Shown: positions 1-7,850, counted from the first letter of the stretch. The stretch: 13,683 nucleotides of DNA from Actinomycetes bacterium (GCA_021807965.1 JAKBCI010000017.1:1-13683); one strand, 5' to 3'. The notes: a model not told the origin generated them from the letters alone. Program-made: numbers and translations.

Positions 1-51
1 TCGGTGATGCGACGTTGACGGAACTGTGTTTTTCATGTCAATTGGGTTACG

Positions 52-1227
52 GTGTCGCTGTCCCGTAAACGTCCGAGCACACAGTACAGTGATGCGGTGA
101 GCGGCTCATCGAAACGACGTGGCCACCTGACTGTCAACGTAGGTCTGGCTTCCCTCGTCGTGACTTCGTTGTTCCTGGTAGACCCGGCCTTCGCTGGCGC
201 CAGGCGACCCTACGCGTCAACGACCACTACGACGGTGCCAACCACTACGACGGTGCCAACCACTACGACGGTGCCAACCACTACGACGGTGCCAACCACT
301 ACGACGGTGCCAACCACTACGACGGTGCCAACCACTACCACGACGATCCCGATTCCGACTGCTTTGGCGTGGCCCGCACAGGAGAGTGCCGCGGTAGCGA
401 TTCCGGCGCTCCACGTTGTTGCCGCGTCGCCGAGTCAGCCAGTCGTTCCGATCGCCAGTATCACGAAGTTGATGACCACCTGGGTGATACTGCACCACTT
501 CCCGCTTCGCTACGGTCAGCGCGGACCATGCCACGTCGTGAGCGCCGCCGATATGGCCGGCTATCGCTACGACGTCGAAACGGACCAGTCAAACGTCCGG
601 CTGGTCCAGGGCATGACGTTGTGCGAAGGCACGCTGCTGCGCGGCCTGCTGGTGCACTCCGCCGGCGACTACGCCCACCTGCTGGTCGAGTTGACGGGCT
701 GGAGCAACGCGACGTTCATCGCCGTGATGAACCGCGACGCTCACGTGCTCGGCTTGCGTCACACGCACTACGTCGAGGTCACCGGGATTGAAAGCGGTGA
801 CGTATCGACGGCGAGTGACCAGGTAACGCTTGCGGTTGATCTCATGAACGCTGAGCCCATCGTTCGCGACATTGTGGCCCTGCCCGCCGTAGATCTGCCA
901 GGTGCCGGTGTGGTCACGTCGTACACGCCCTTCGTCGGCGAAGGCGGCGTCATCGGCGTGAAGTCAGGCTTCACCGATGCAGCCGGTGGGTGCGACATCA
1001 TGGCAATCAACTTCGTGGTGGGCGACGCGACCGTGACGGCGTACGCGGTGGTGCTCGGCGATCACGGTGCGGACCCGATCGTCGGTTCTGGCGTGCAGGC
1101 GCTCGCGCTGGCGAGGTCGCTGCGCCCCTACCTGCGCTGGCGGTCCACGGCTGGCGCGTCGGCGGTGGTCTGGTCGGGATCCTCGCGTGACGTGCGGCTC
1201 ATTTCATACGCGCCGGTCGCGGGGTAG
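52..1227 (+). CDS. Exported D-alanyl-D-alanine carboxypeptidase-like protein (peptidase S11 type)
   Basis: Probable penicillin-binding D,D-carboxypeptidase that would trim the terminal D-Ala of peptidoglycan stem peptides outside the membrane. Residues 21-25 are basic, about 28-43 are hydrophobic, and AFA-G at 46-49 looks like a signal peptidase site. Residues 57-98 form a Thr/Pro linker built from TTTTVP copies, and the catalytic domain follows. The SxxK motif is S136-I-T-K139 and the KTG motif appears as K304-S-G306. The position expected for SxN reads S203-A-G205-D, so the usual Asn is missing. No clear ribosome site precedes the GTG at 52, and GTG at 97 is an alternative that would give a shorter signal n-region. 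At 391 aa the length fits the family once the linker is allowed for. It converges on the radical SAM gene. Family assignment is firm; activity is less sure because of the altered SxN. Confidence 0.85.
   Translation: MSLSRKRPSTQYSDAVSGSSKRRGHLTVNVGLASLVVTSLFLVDPAFAGARRPYASTTTTTVPTTTTVPTTTTVPTTTTVPTTTTVPTTTTVPTTTTTIPIPTALAWPAQESAAVAIPALHVVAASPSQPVVPIASITKLMTTWVILHHFPLRYGQRGPCHVVSAADMAGYRYDVETDQSNVRLVQGMTLCEGTLLRGLLVHSAGDYAHLLVELTGWSNATFIAVMNRDAHVLGLRHTHYVEVTGIESGDVSTASDQVTLAVDLMNAEPIVRDIVALPAVDLPGAGVVTSYTPFVGEGGVIGVKSGFTDAAGGCDIMAINFVVGDATVTAYAVVLGDHGADPIVGSGVQALALARSLRPYLRWRSTAGASAVVWSGSSRDVRLISYAPVAG
223..330 (+). repeat. Six perfect tandem copies of an 18-bp unit encoding TTTTVP
   Basis: The unit accactacgacggtgcca occurs six times without a mismatch, followed by a diverged partial copy from 331 (accactaccacgacgatc). 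Each unit is six codons, so copy-number change would keep the frame. It encodes the linker between signal peptide and catalytic domain of the carboxypeptidase-like protein. Perfect identity at the DNA level, not only the protein level, suggests recent expansion by slippage or unequal crossover. Confidence 0.97.
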
Positions 1228-1260
1228 CGGGCCGGCCCCACTGGCCGCGCCAGGCGTTGG

Positions 1261-2583
1261 TCAGTCAGTGAGGGTGTTGGACGACTCGCCGGTGCGCGAC
1301 GCTAGACAGCAGTGTTTGTACTTGCGGCCACTGCCGCACGGGCAAGGATCATTGCGTCGCGCTCGACGAAAAGCCTCGTCGCGCGTGGCCTCAGCCGCGG
1401 CGAGTTCGCTCATGATCAAGGACGGCCGTTGACGTTTCGACACGAGCACGCCCATCCGTTCGAGTTGGGGTCGCGCGTGCTCGAAGAACCGCCGATAACC
1501 CCCACAGAGATAGTTGAGTCCTGGTTCGCCTGTTGCTGATGACGCGAAGCGGTCCTTGGGACAGCCCCCGCGACAAAAGACGAGAACGGAGCAGTTCCGG
1601 CACTGGTTGGGTAACGTATCGCGCTTATCGGCGCCGAATCGGACCTGACGCGGAGAGTTGGCGAGATCACCGAGATGGTCTTCGCGTAGTGAGCCGAGTC
1701 GGTGCGACACGTCGACGAAGTGATCGCACGAGTACACGCTGCCGTCGTGCTCAATCGCGAGCACCTGGCCGCACGTCTCTGCCGAGACGCACAAGGTGCC
1801 GCGACCATCGGTGGTGACGAAGAGCCCTTCGAGAAAGCCTTGGACGACGAGCCGGTTGACGTCGTGGCGAACCCACTCATCAAAGATCGCGCACAGGAAC
1901 GAACCGAACTCGTCGGGGGTCACTGACTCGGCGGTGACGGCGCCGTCGTCATCGCGCGCAACGACGGGAATGAACTGAATCCACGAGATGCCGAGGTCAC
2001 GAAGATATCGGTACACCGCCAAGGGTTCTTTCGCGGTCGCCGCGTTGATGGTGCAGAGAACGTCGGGCTCGATACCGTGAGCGCGCAATCGAGTTAGGGC
2101 CGATAATGCGCGAGCGTGCGTAGCGCGTCCGTGGCGATCGCGACGTAGGCGATCGTGGGTGATGGAGGTTCCGTCAATGCTCAGGCCCACGGCGACGTGA
2201 TTGTCGGCGATGAATGACGCCCATCGATCGTCGAGGAGGGTGCCGTTGGTCTGAAAGCTGTTGAGGCAGGTCCACCCCGTTGGCAGGTACTCGCGCTGCA
2301 GCTCGAAGGCGTCTTCGTAGAACGCTCGTCCGGCGAGCAGGGGCTCACCCCCGTGCCACACGAAATGGACCGGCGAGGTGCCCGCGCCCGCAATGGCGCC
2401 GGTGACGTACGCGCGGAGCACCTCGTCGCTCATCCGAAACCGCTCGTTTCGCGGAAAGAGGCTCGTCGTGTCGAGGTAGTAGCAGTAGTCGCACTTGAGG
2501 TTGCACACCGGACCGACCGGCTTGGCAATGCTCACCGACGTGCTTACTGGCGCCGCTGGATTGACGAGTCTCGCCACCCGCAC
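1261..2583 (-). CDS. Radical SAM/SPASM enzyme of the anaerobic sulfatase-maturase type with C-terminal SEC-C motif
   Basis: Probable cytosolic radical SAM enzyme. The family oxidises an active-site Cys or Ser of sulfatases to formylglycine. The SAM cluster motif is C27-NLK-C31-DY-C34, followed by HGGEPLL (78-84). The SPASM half carries eight cysteines at 265, 271, 286, 328, 331, 337, 341 and 360. Their spacing closely matches the two auxiliary clusters of anSME, and the Asp after C286 sits where anSME has its catalytic base. After about residue 405 the protein adds a SEC-C zinc motif, C414-P-C416 ending H424-C-C426, beyond the usual end of the family. The GTG start leaves 26 residues before the first Cys, which is normal. 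No sulfatase is present in the window, so the substrate is unknown; related SPASM enzymes also modify peptides. It is divergent from the HAD gene. Confidence 0.9.
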   Translation of the reverse strand: MRVARLVNPAAPVSTSVSIAKPVGPVCNLKCDYCYYLDTTSLFPRNERFRMSDEVLRAYVTGAIAGAGTSPVHFVWHGGEPLLAGRAFYEDAFELQREYLPTGWTCLNSFQTNGTLLDDRWASFIADNHVAVGLSIDGTSITHDRLRRDRHGRATHARALSALTRLRAHGIEPDVLCTINAATAKEPLAVYRYLRDLGISWIQFIPVVARDDDGAVTAESVTPDEFGSFLCAIFDEWVRHDVNRLVVQGFLEGLFVTTDGRGTLCVSAETCGQVLAIEHDGSVYSCDHFVDVSHRLGSLREDHLGDLANSPRQVRFGADKRDTLPNQCRNCSVLVFCRGGCPKDRFASSATGEPGLNYLCGGYRRFFEHARPQLERMGVLVSKRQRPSLIMSELAAAEATRDEAFRRARRNDPCPCGSGRKYKHCCLASRTGESSNTLTD

Positions 2584-2628
2584 AGTCTGACACGACTTGG
2601 TTCACCCGTCGGGGGCGCGTTCGCCGGG

Positions 2629-2634
2629 TAGGGT
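2629..2634 (+). promoter_or_regulatory. Possible -10 element for the HAD phosphatase gene
   Basis: TAGGGT fits the actinobacterial TANNNT -10 pattern and lies in the 84-bp divergent gap, 33 bp before the TTG start. I see no convincing -35. The same hexamer precedes the tRNA gene at 6109-6114. Confidence 0.3.
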
Positions 2635-2667
2635 CATGGGCAAGCAGCGACGAAGGAGGTCTACGCC

Positions 2668-3492
2668 TTGACCACTGGTGACGCTCAGCCCCGGCCACCG
2701 TTGACGCACGCGACGCACATTGCGTCGTGGCTCTTGGACATGGACGGCGTGCTCGTTCGCGAGGAGCACCCGATCGACGGTGCGACGTTGTTTCTGGATC
2801 GACTCCGAGAACGAGGCACGCCGTTCCTGGTCCTGACCAACAACTCCATGTACACGCGCCGCGATCTGAGCGCGCGGCTGCGCTGGAATGGACTCGACGT
2901 TCCCGAAGACCACATCTGGACGTCGGCGCTGGCTACCGCGGTGTTCCTCAATGCGCAGCGACCCGGTGGCACGGCCTTCGTGATCGGGGAGGTTGGCCTC
3001 ACGACGGCGCTGCACGACATTGGCTACACCCAATCGGAGAACGATCCGGACTACGTCGTCGTTGGAGAAACGCGCAGTTACAGTTTCGATCGAATCACGC
3101 GGGCGGTGAGACTCGTTGGCGAAGGAGCGCGGTTCATCGCCACCAATCCCGATCCCACGGGCCCGAGTCTGGACGGACCGTTGCCGGCGACCGGCGCGGT
3201 GTGCGCGCTGATCAGCAAAGCAACCGGCCACCAGCCGTACTTCATCGGCAAACCCAATCCGCTCATGATCCGCTCCGCGTTGCGAGAACTAAAAGCCCAC
3301 TCCGAGACGACAGCGATGGTCGGCGACCGCATGGACACCGACGTCGTCGCGGGGCTGGAGGCTGGTCTGCATACGGTGTTGGTGCTCTCGGGGGTCTCGG
3401 ATGAGGCGTCGGCGAACCGATACCCCTATAAGCCGTCCCGGGTGGTCGAGTCGGTCGCCGTTCTCGCCGAGGAGCTGGCACTGGCGACGTGA
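2668..3492 (+). CDS. HAD-IIA family phosphatase (NagD / phosphoglycolate phosphatase-like)
   Basis: Cytosolic Mg-dependent phosphatase of the HAD-IIA branch, which dephosphorylates small sugar phosphates, nucleotides or phosphoglycolate. All four HAD motifs are visible: motif I D24-M-D26-G with the nucleophilic Asp, motif II TNNS (57-60), motif III K195 in GKPNP, and motif IV G219-D220-R221-M-D223 with D225. TNPDPTGP at 159-166 is typical of the C2 cap of this branch. The 274-aa length is normal. The TTG start is chosen because AAGGAGGT at 2653-2660 lies 7 bases before it and no better start is in reach. Substrate cannot be read from the sequence. It stands alone between a divergent gene and a 215-bp gap in which I see no gene, only a short gttggc triplication near 3573-3591. 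Confidence 0.92.
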   Translation: MTTGDAQPRPPLTHATHIASWLLDMDGVLVREEHPIDGATLFLDRLRERGTPFLVLTNNSMYTRRDLSARLRWNGLDVPEDHIWTSALATAVFLNAQRPGGTAFVIGEVGLTTALHDIGYTQSENDPDYVVVGETRSYSFDRITRAVRLVGEGARFIATNPDPTGPSLDGPLPATGAVCALISKATGHQPYFIGKPNPLMIRSALRELKAHSETTAMVGDRMDTDVVAGLEAGLHTVLVLSGVSDEASANRYPYKPSRVVESVAVLAEELALAT

Positions 3493-3707
3493 CTCGATGC
3501 GGCACCGTTGAGTGACACGGCGTTGGCCACGCTGATGGTGGGCGTCTCGAATGCTGGCGGAAGCTTTGTTCGCGTTGGCGTTGGCGTTGGCGCGTGGTCG
3601 TGGGTGAGCAGATGTCGGGCCGGCGACACCGTGGCGGCGAGCGTCACCACGACATTTCGTAGGTGCACGTGGGTGTTACGTAAGATGCAGCGAACAAAGG
3701 AGTCGCG

Positions 3708-4490
3708 GTGGAAGTGCCGCCGATTTTTGATCTGAACGGCCGGACCGCAATCGTGACCGGTGCGGGCAGTGAGACGGGCATTGGCTTTGCGAGTGCGCGG
3801 CTTCTCGTGGCGTTAGGAGCCCGGGTCGTCATCTCGTCGACCAGCGATCGAATTATGGATCGCGCGGGCGAATTGGGATTGGCCAACGCCGTGGGACTGC
3901 GCGGTGATCTGAATGACGCATCGACCAGCGAGGCGTTAGTAGCGACGGCGATGGACCGATTCGGCTCGGTGGATATTCTCGTCCACAGCGCGGGTATGGT
4001 CTCCGTGAGCGACCCGGTGATGGTGAACGGCTCGATCGATTCAATGGACTACGGCCACTGGCGATCGGGCATCGAGCGCAATCTCGACACGGCTTACCAG
4101 ATCGCTCACGTGGTCGTGCCGGTTCTGGCGACGCGCGGGTGGGGGCGCGTCGTCATGGTGACGAGCGTCACGGGCCCGTTTATGGCGATGCGCCGCGAGC
4201 CCGTCTACGCCGCGGCAAAGGCGGCGCTCGTGGGTCTAACCCGCGCCCTGGCCATTGACACCGCCGATCGCAACGTGACGGTCAACGCCGTCGCACCAGG
4301 GTGGATCGCGACGGGCTCGCAGACCGCTCACGAAGCGGTGCAGGGTCGCGCATCGCCGGTCGGCCGGAGCGCACGACCCGAAGAGGTGGCATCGGCCGTG
4401 GCCTGGCTCGTAACTCCGGGCGCGTCGTACGTCACGGGCCAGTGCGTCGTGGTCGACGGTGGTAATTCCATTGCCGAGGAACGGGCGTAA
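3708..4490 (+). CDS. Short-chain dehydrogenase/reductase (FabG-like SDR)
   Basis: NAD(P)-dependent classical SDR, 260 aa, presumably cytosolic. The dinucleotide site is T17-GAGSETGIG-26, which has two residues more between the first and second conserved glycines than the usual TGxxxGxG; this variant occurs in some FabG-like proteins. D68 of GDL and HSAG (93-96, in place of NNAG) follow. The catalytic set is S153 with Y167-xxx-K171. The C-terminal half has VNAVAPGWIATG (192-203) and YVTGQ..VVDGG (241-252), typical of FabG-like enzymes that form tetramers. AAAGGAG at 3696-3702 lies 5 bases before the GTG start. The substrate is unknown. The gene converges with another, only distantly similar SDR. 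Confidence 0.9.
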   Translation: MEVPPIFDLNGRTAIVTGAGSETGIGFASARLLVALGARVVISSTSDRIMDRAGELGLANAVGLRGDLNDASTSEALVATAMDRFGSVDILVHSAGMVSVSDPVMVNGSIDSMDYGHWRSGIERNLDTAYQIAHVVVPVLATRGWGRVVMVTSVTGPFMAMRREPVYAAAKAALVGLTRALAIDTADRNVTVNAVAPGWIATGSQTAHEAVQGRASPVGRSARPEEVASAVAWLVTPGASYVTGQCVVVDGGNSIAEERA

Positions 4491-4531
4491 CCGTACGCGC
4501 GGGGCGTCGTGAATCCGAGTTGTCAAGTTCG

Positions 4532-5347
4532 CTAAAGGCCAAGGCTGCCCCGAGCCCCGCGTTCAAAGACGCGGTAGGGCAGGAGACGCTTGGCCAGCGA
4601 ACCGACTCGTTCGCTCGCTTTACCGGCGGTGAGTCGCCGAGGTGGGCGTCGAGTTTCGAGAACACGCAGGATGGTTGCGGCGATGGCGGCGGGGTCAGCT
4701 CCTCCTGCCTCGTCACGCCCCATTGACGTGAGCGCGCGGTCGCTCGCGTCGACGTAGGGATGGCGTTCTGGCGTCGCAACGTATTGGCGGCGTGCCGTGA
4801 ATTCAGTGCGAACGTTGCCCGGCTCAACGACAGTCACGTCGACAGCGTACGGCGCGACTTCGTATGCCAGTGCTTCGGCGTAACCCTCGAGGGCAAATTT
4901 GGAGGCGCTGTAGTACGCCTGGAAGGGGAGTCCAATCAGACCCGCAATAGATCCGATGATGACGATTCGTCCGCCGTGGCGACGCAGGTGGGGGAGCGCT
5001 TCAAGGACCACCCGGCTAACCCCGAAAAAGTTGGTTTCCAGCTGCGCGTGCGCGTCAACCATGGTGGTGTACTCAACGGGTCCGGCGACACCGTATCCTG
5101 CGGCGGTAACGATGGCGTCTAGGTGACCGAACTGATCAATGACGTGGCGGACGCCTGAGGAGACGGACTGATCGCTCGTGACGTCCATCACCAGCGACGT
5201 CCAATTCACCCCTGTCGTTTCGCGTCGGCTCGCTCCCACCACTTGCCAATTGCGTCGTTCGAGTAGGTCAGCGCAGGCTCGCCCGATACCGGCCGAGGCA
5301 CCCGTGACTAGAACCACCGAACGCTCCACGTTGACACTCTGATCCAT
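4532..5347 (-). CDS. Short-chain dehydrogenase/reductase (classical SDR, 17-beta-HSD-like group)
   Basis: Cytosolic NAD(P)-dependent oxidoreductase of 271 aa. TGASAGIG (15-22) binds the cofactor. MDV (54-56) and AAG (82-84) follow, then N105, S133 and Y146-SAS-K150 form the catalytic set. EPGNVRTEF follows the active site, and the extended tail with RRPPRRLTAG resembles the group annotated as oxidoreductases or 17-beta-hydroxysteroid-dehydrogenase-like. The frame is open upstream to 5524, but the extra 59 residues have no SDR character and would overlap the exonuclease gene, so ATG at 5347 is chosen. No strong ribosome site precedes it, and GTG at 5329 is an alternative. It is divergent from the exonuclease gene and ends 41 bp from the other SDR. 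Confidence 0.9.
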   Translation of the reverse strand: MDQSVNVERSVVLVTGASAGIGRACADLLERRNWQVVGASRRETTGVNWTSLVMDVTSDQSVSSGVRHVIDQFGHLDAIVTAAGYGVAGPVEYTTMVDAHAQLETNFFGVSRVVLEALPHLRRHGGRIVIIGSIAGLIGLPFQAYYSASKFALEGYAEALAYEVAPYAVDVTVVEPGNVRTEFTARRQYVATPERHPYVDASDRALTSMGRDEAGGADPAAIAATILRVLETRRPPRRLTAGKASERVGSLAKRLLPYRVFERGARGSLGL

Positions 5348-5435
5348 GGGCGCGCGCGACGCAACTCGGGGCCCAAGGCGCCGTACGTTATCGTTGCCCC
5401 ATGGCGGCGTCACAGGCGAGGGCGAGGCTGGTGTT
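5348..5435. promoter_or_regulatory. Divergent intergenic region between SDR and exonuclease genes
   Basis: These 88 bp separate two divergent starts once both are trimmed to the conserved protein, so promoters for both should lie here or just inside the genes. I see no clear -35/-10 pair. GAGG at 5424-5427 is a plausible ribosome site for the exonuclease. Inferred from gene layout only. Confidence 0.35.
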
Positions 5436-6059
5436 GTGACCAAGCTGATGACCCGTACGCCGGAGCTGTTAGTGGGTTTCGATACCGAGACCACGGGCCT
5501 GGATGTGAGGGCTGAACGCGCCATCTCGTACGGGTTCTCTGTTTATAGGTATGGCCAACACGTTTCCACTGAGCAGTTTTACGTCGTCCCTGATCGCGAG
5601 ATCAGCGAAGGAGCGCGTCGAATCCACGGGTTGACGCGCGAATCCATTGAGGCGAAGCGAGGCGTCGCAGACGTTCTTGGCGTTGCTGCTGGCGCCCGCC
5701 GTGCCGTTAATCAGCTGCAGAGCTTTCACGCCGCCGGCGCTTACATCGTTGGTGCCAACGTGGCGCGTTTCGATTTGGCCATGTTGCATTGGACGCTCGA
5801 TTCACTTCAAGATGGGAACGAACCACGGGTGGATGTTGTACCACTGCGTGTCATCGACGTGATCGAGCACGATTTACTGATGGAACCGAGCCGCACCATT
5901 CGCCCGCGACGCTCGCTGACCAACCTATGTCGTTACTACGGCGTTGCCGTTGGTGGTCACGATGCCGCCGCGGACGCCCGCGCCGCCGTCGAGGTTCTGT
6001 TGGAACAAGTCGTACGCAACAACGCGGGACAGCGAGAGCTGTGGGCTCCGCCTCGGTGA
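5436..6059 (+). CDS. DEDDh 3'-5' exonuclease (DnaQ-like)
   Basis: Probable cytosolic 3'-5' exonuclease of the DnaQ-like DEDDh family, acting on DNA or RNA ends. The four metal-binding acids and the general-base His are all present: D16-T-E18 in FDTETTGL, D113 in VARFDLAML, and H175-DAAAD180. The 207-aa length is that of a stand-alone exonuclease domain, without the polymerase- or BRCT-type additions seen in some actinobacterial relatives. The frame is open back to ATG 5346, but those 30 extra residues look non-coding and overlap the opposite SDR start. GTG 5436 has GAGG 8 bases upstream, and ATG 5448 is also possible. Role could be proofreading, repair or RNA processing; the sequence does not decide. 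A tRNA gene lies 65 bp downstream. Confidence 0.88.
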   Translation: MTKLMTRTPELLVGFDTETTGLDVRAERAISYGFSVYRYGQHVSTEQFYVVPDREISEGARRIHGLTRESIEAKRGVADVLGVAAGARRAVNQLQSFHAAGAYIVGANVARFDLAMLHWTLDSLQDGNEPRVDVVPLRVIDVIEHDLLMEPSRTIRPRRSLTNLCRYYGVAVGGHDAAADARAAVEVLLEQVVRNNAGQRELWAPPR

Positions 6060-6108
6060 ACCTGGTGCGGCCCACTACACGCGTAACGGAATGGCGGCGA
6101 CGAAGTGG

Positions 6109-6114
6109 TAGGGT
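6109..6114 (+). promoter_or_regulatory. Possible -10 element for tRNA-Val
   Basis: TAGGGT lies 10 bases before the first tRNA base, the spacing expected for a -10 box when transcription starts at or near the mature 5' end. No convincing -35 is visible. Confidence 0.35.
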
Positions 6115-6124
6115 TACTCGCCTA

Positions 6125-6201
6125 GGGCCGTTGGCGCAGTCTGGTAGCGCACTTGCATGACACGCAAGGGGTCACAGGTTCAAGTCCTGTACGGCCCACC
6201 A
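6125..6201 (+). tRNA. tRNA-Val (anticodon GAC), 3' CCA encoded
   Basis: A full cloverleaf can be drawn. The acceptor stem 6125-6131 (GGGCCGT) pairs perfectly with 6191-6197 (ACGGCCC). The D stem is GCGC 6134-6137 with GCGC 6147-6150. The anticodon stem is CTTGC 6152-6156 with GCAAG 6164-6168. The T stem is ACAGG 6174-6178 with CCTGT 6186-6190 around TTCAAGT. In the loop ATGACAC, U33 is 6158 and the anticodon GAC is 6159-6161, reading GUC/GUU valine codons. Discriminator A6198 is followed by CCA 6199-6201. A recombinase gene starts about 100 bp beyond its 3' end. Confidence 0.97.
6174..6201 (+). other. Putative attachment site at tRNA-Val 3' end
   Basis: Tyrosine recombinases commonly integrate elements into the T-arm and acceptor end of tRNA genes, with the integrase gene beside the restored 3' end. 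That layout is seen here. I scanned by eye for a second copy of the T-arm/acceptor sequence downstream to the window end and did not find one, so the other boundary is outside the window, lost, or too short to notice. Confidence 0.4.
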
Positions 6202-6302
6202 CGAAAGACCAGTAGTACCAAGGGTTTTCGAATCGTGAGCGCGTTTCATTTCCGCCCGCAACCGTTGTGTCAACTATTCCGTCAGCAATTGATCGGAGAG
6301 GC

Positions 6303-7442
6303 ATGACCAGGCGAGGCAACAACGAGGGCTCCATCTACCAACGCTCCTCCGACGGGTGCTGGATGGGTGCCGCGACGGTCGGGCTCGACCCCGCCGGCCG
6401 ACCGATTCGAAAGTCCGTGAGCGCCAAGACGCGTGCCGAGGTCGTGCGCAAGCTCAAGGCCCTCTCGCGCCAGATCGACGATGGGCTCATCACCGCGCAG
6501 AAGGCACCGACGCTCGAGTTCCTCTTCGAGCGCTGGTTCGTCGACGTGATGGCGCGAGAGGTTGTGCGCTCCACGATCGACAACTACCGCTCGATCGTGA
6601 AGTTCCACATCCTGCCGACTCTTGGACGTAAGAGTGTCGACGAGCTCACGGTCGCCGAGGTCGACCGACTGCTGGCCGCAAAGATGGACTCCGGCCTCTC
6701 ACCCTCGACGGTGCACCGGATCCGGGCGGTGCTGTCGCAGTGCCTCGACCAAGGGATCCGTTGGGGTGTCGCACAGCGCAACGTGGCGCGCCTTTCGCGT
6801 TCGCCCAAGTTGATCCGCCCCGAAGGGCGCACGCTCTCGCCCGAGCCAGCGAGGGGACTCCTGGCGTCGCTGAGGGCCATCGCAACGAGGCGCTCTACAC
6901 CCTGATGCTCTCGACGGGCATGCGTCGCGGAGAGGCGCTGGGACTGAAGTGGGAGGACGTGGACCTCGAGAGGGGAGTGGTTCGCATTCGGCGCTCTCTC
7001 AAGCGCGAGGGCGGGCGCATCGTGACGGCCGACACGAAAACCTTGATGAGCCGACGCGCGGTCAATCTTCCCGAACCGGTCGTCGAGCTTCTCGCGCGCC
7101 ACCACGACCAGCAGGAGAAGGATCGAGTGGACCTGGGGGGCGGCGTGGGTGGAGACGGGCTTCGTCTTCACGTCCTCGATCGGCACGCCGATCGATCCGC
7201 GCAACCTGTATAGCGACTTTCAGAAGGTGTGCGAGAACGCGGGGCTGTCGCACTGGCATCCGCACGAGCTGCGCCACTGTGCGGCGTCGTTGATGCTGGC
7301 GAACGGCGAGAAGCTGCAGGTAGTCAGCCAGGTCCTCGGACACTCCTCGATCCGCATGACGGCCGAGGTCTACGGTCACATCCTCGATTCCGACCGTGAG
7401 CAGGCGACGAGGCCTATGACGGTGGTCCTCTGGGATCACTAG
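6303..7442 (+). pseudogene. Tyrosine-recombinase (phage-type integrase) gene with two single-base frameshifts
   Basis: The reconstructed product of about 379 aa has an N-terminal region with GSIYQRSSDGCW, a SAM-like core-binding domain (ST-DNY near 6570, GRKSVDELT near 6630) and a C-terminal catalytic domain. Catalytic residues are all encoded: Arg at 6923-6925 in GMRRGEALGL, HELRH with His 7263-7265 and Arg 7272-7274, His 7341-7343 in LGHSS, and nucleophile Tyr 7371-7373 in AEVYGHI. The frame is lost twice. At GGG 6874-6876 one G seems missing (restoring LRGHRNEALYT), and at the six-G run 7135-7140 one G seems extra (restoring LGAAWVETGFVF). The two offset each other in length. ATG 6303 follows GGAGAG at 6295-6300. 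Site-specific recombination at the adjacent tRNA is the inferred role. It could be a true pseudogene or an intact gene with assembly errors. Confidence 0.88.
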
Positions 7443-7850
7443 GAGCTGATCTCCTCGACGAAGCGCTCGAGGCCTGCACGGACCACCAGGCGACAACTGA
7501 AATCGAGTCCGACGCGCTGGCCAGTCCGCGACGGTGTCTGCCCATCATGGGAACTGCGCTCGAGACGTCAAGACGATGGTGTTCACATCGAAACTACCAA
7601 GTGTTCGTCAGCGTTGCCCCGGCTGGACATCGCCCCGTTACTGGCCCGGTTGCTCGTCCCTGAGTTAGTGAGTTTTCAAAACTCGTTGCAATTCAACTGG
7701 ACAATGTCGGATCGTGATTGCTCTTGGTGAAGGATCAGGCCCCGGATACGATTTCCGTGTCCTACGGTGTCGAAGAGCAGAGCGTCGCGGCGTGAATCCA
7801 CGCACACCCGCCGATACGTGCACGAGTTGCCAATGAGGCGATGGATTGCT
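7443..7850. other. 408-bp stretch without a supported gene
   Basis: No open frame with a recognisable protein or a good ribosome site is visible on either strand. A short inverted repeat, AGGAG-ctgat-CTCCT (7441-7455), overlaps the integrase stop and could be a weak hairpin. On the minus strand a frame is open from about 7871 down to a TGA near 7686, but its only usable start is an internal GTG and I recognise nothing in it. This may be decayed remains of the element carried by the integrase. Confidence 0.5.
7670..7684. repeat. Perfect 15-bp palindrome gagttttcaaaactc
   Basis: Two 7-base arms, GAGTTTT and AAAACTC, surround a single C. It is AT-rich within a GC-rich background and lies 228 bp past the integrase stop. 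It could be an operator or a remnant of an element; no adjacent gene clearly uses it. Confidence 0.6.

Noticed and set aside
217..534. Minus-strand frame with repeated SGWHRR
   Set aside because: It is the antisense reading of the TTTTVP repeat inside the carboxypeptidase gene.
1228..1260. GC-rich ctgg-ccgcg-ccag as a bidirectional terminator between converging genes
   Set aside because: The stem is only four pairs and no T-run follows on either strand.
3572..3592. gttggc triplication as a possible CRISPR or regulatory repeat
   Set aside because: Only three 6-base units with no spacers; simple slippage explains it.
3426..3668. Minus-strand 80-codon frame with PTPTPT and a weak signal-like start
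   Set aside because: It overlaps the end of the HAD gene, has no ribosome site, and its repeat comes from the gttggc triplication.
5348..5524. N-terminal extension of the minus-strand SDR
   Set aside because: The extra 59 residues lack SDR features and overlap the divergent exonuclease gene; the conserved fold begins just after ATG 5347.
6122..6334. Minus-strand frame containing GRTGLEPVTPCVSCKCATRL
   Set aside because: It is the complement of the tRNA-Val gene and its flank, a known source of false ORFs.
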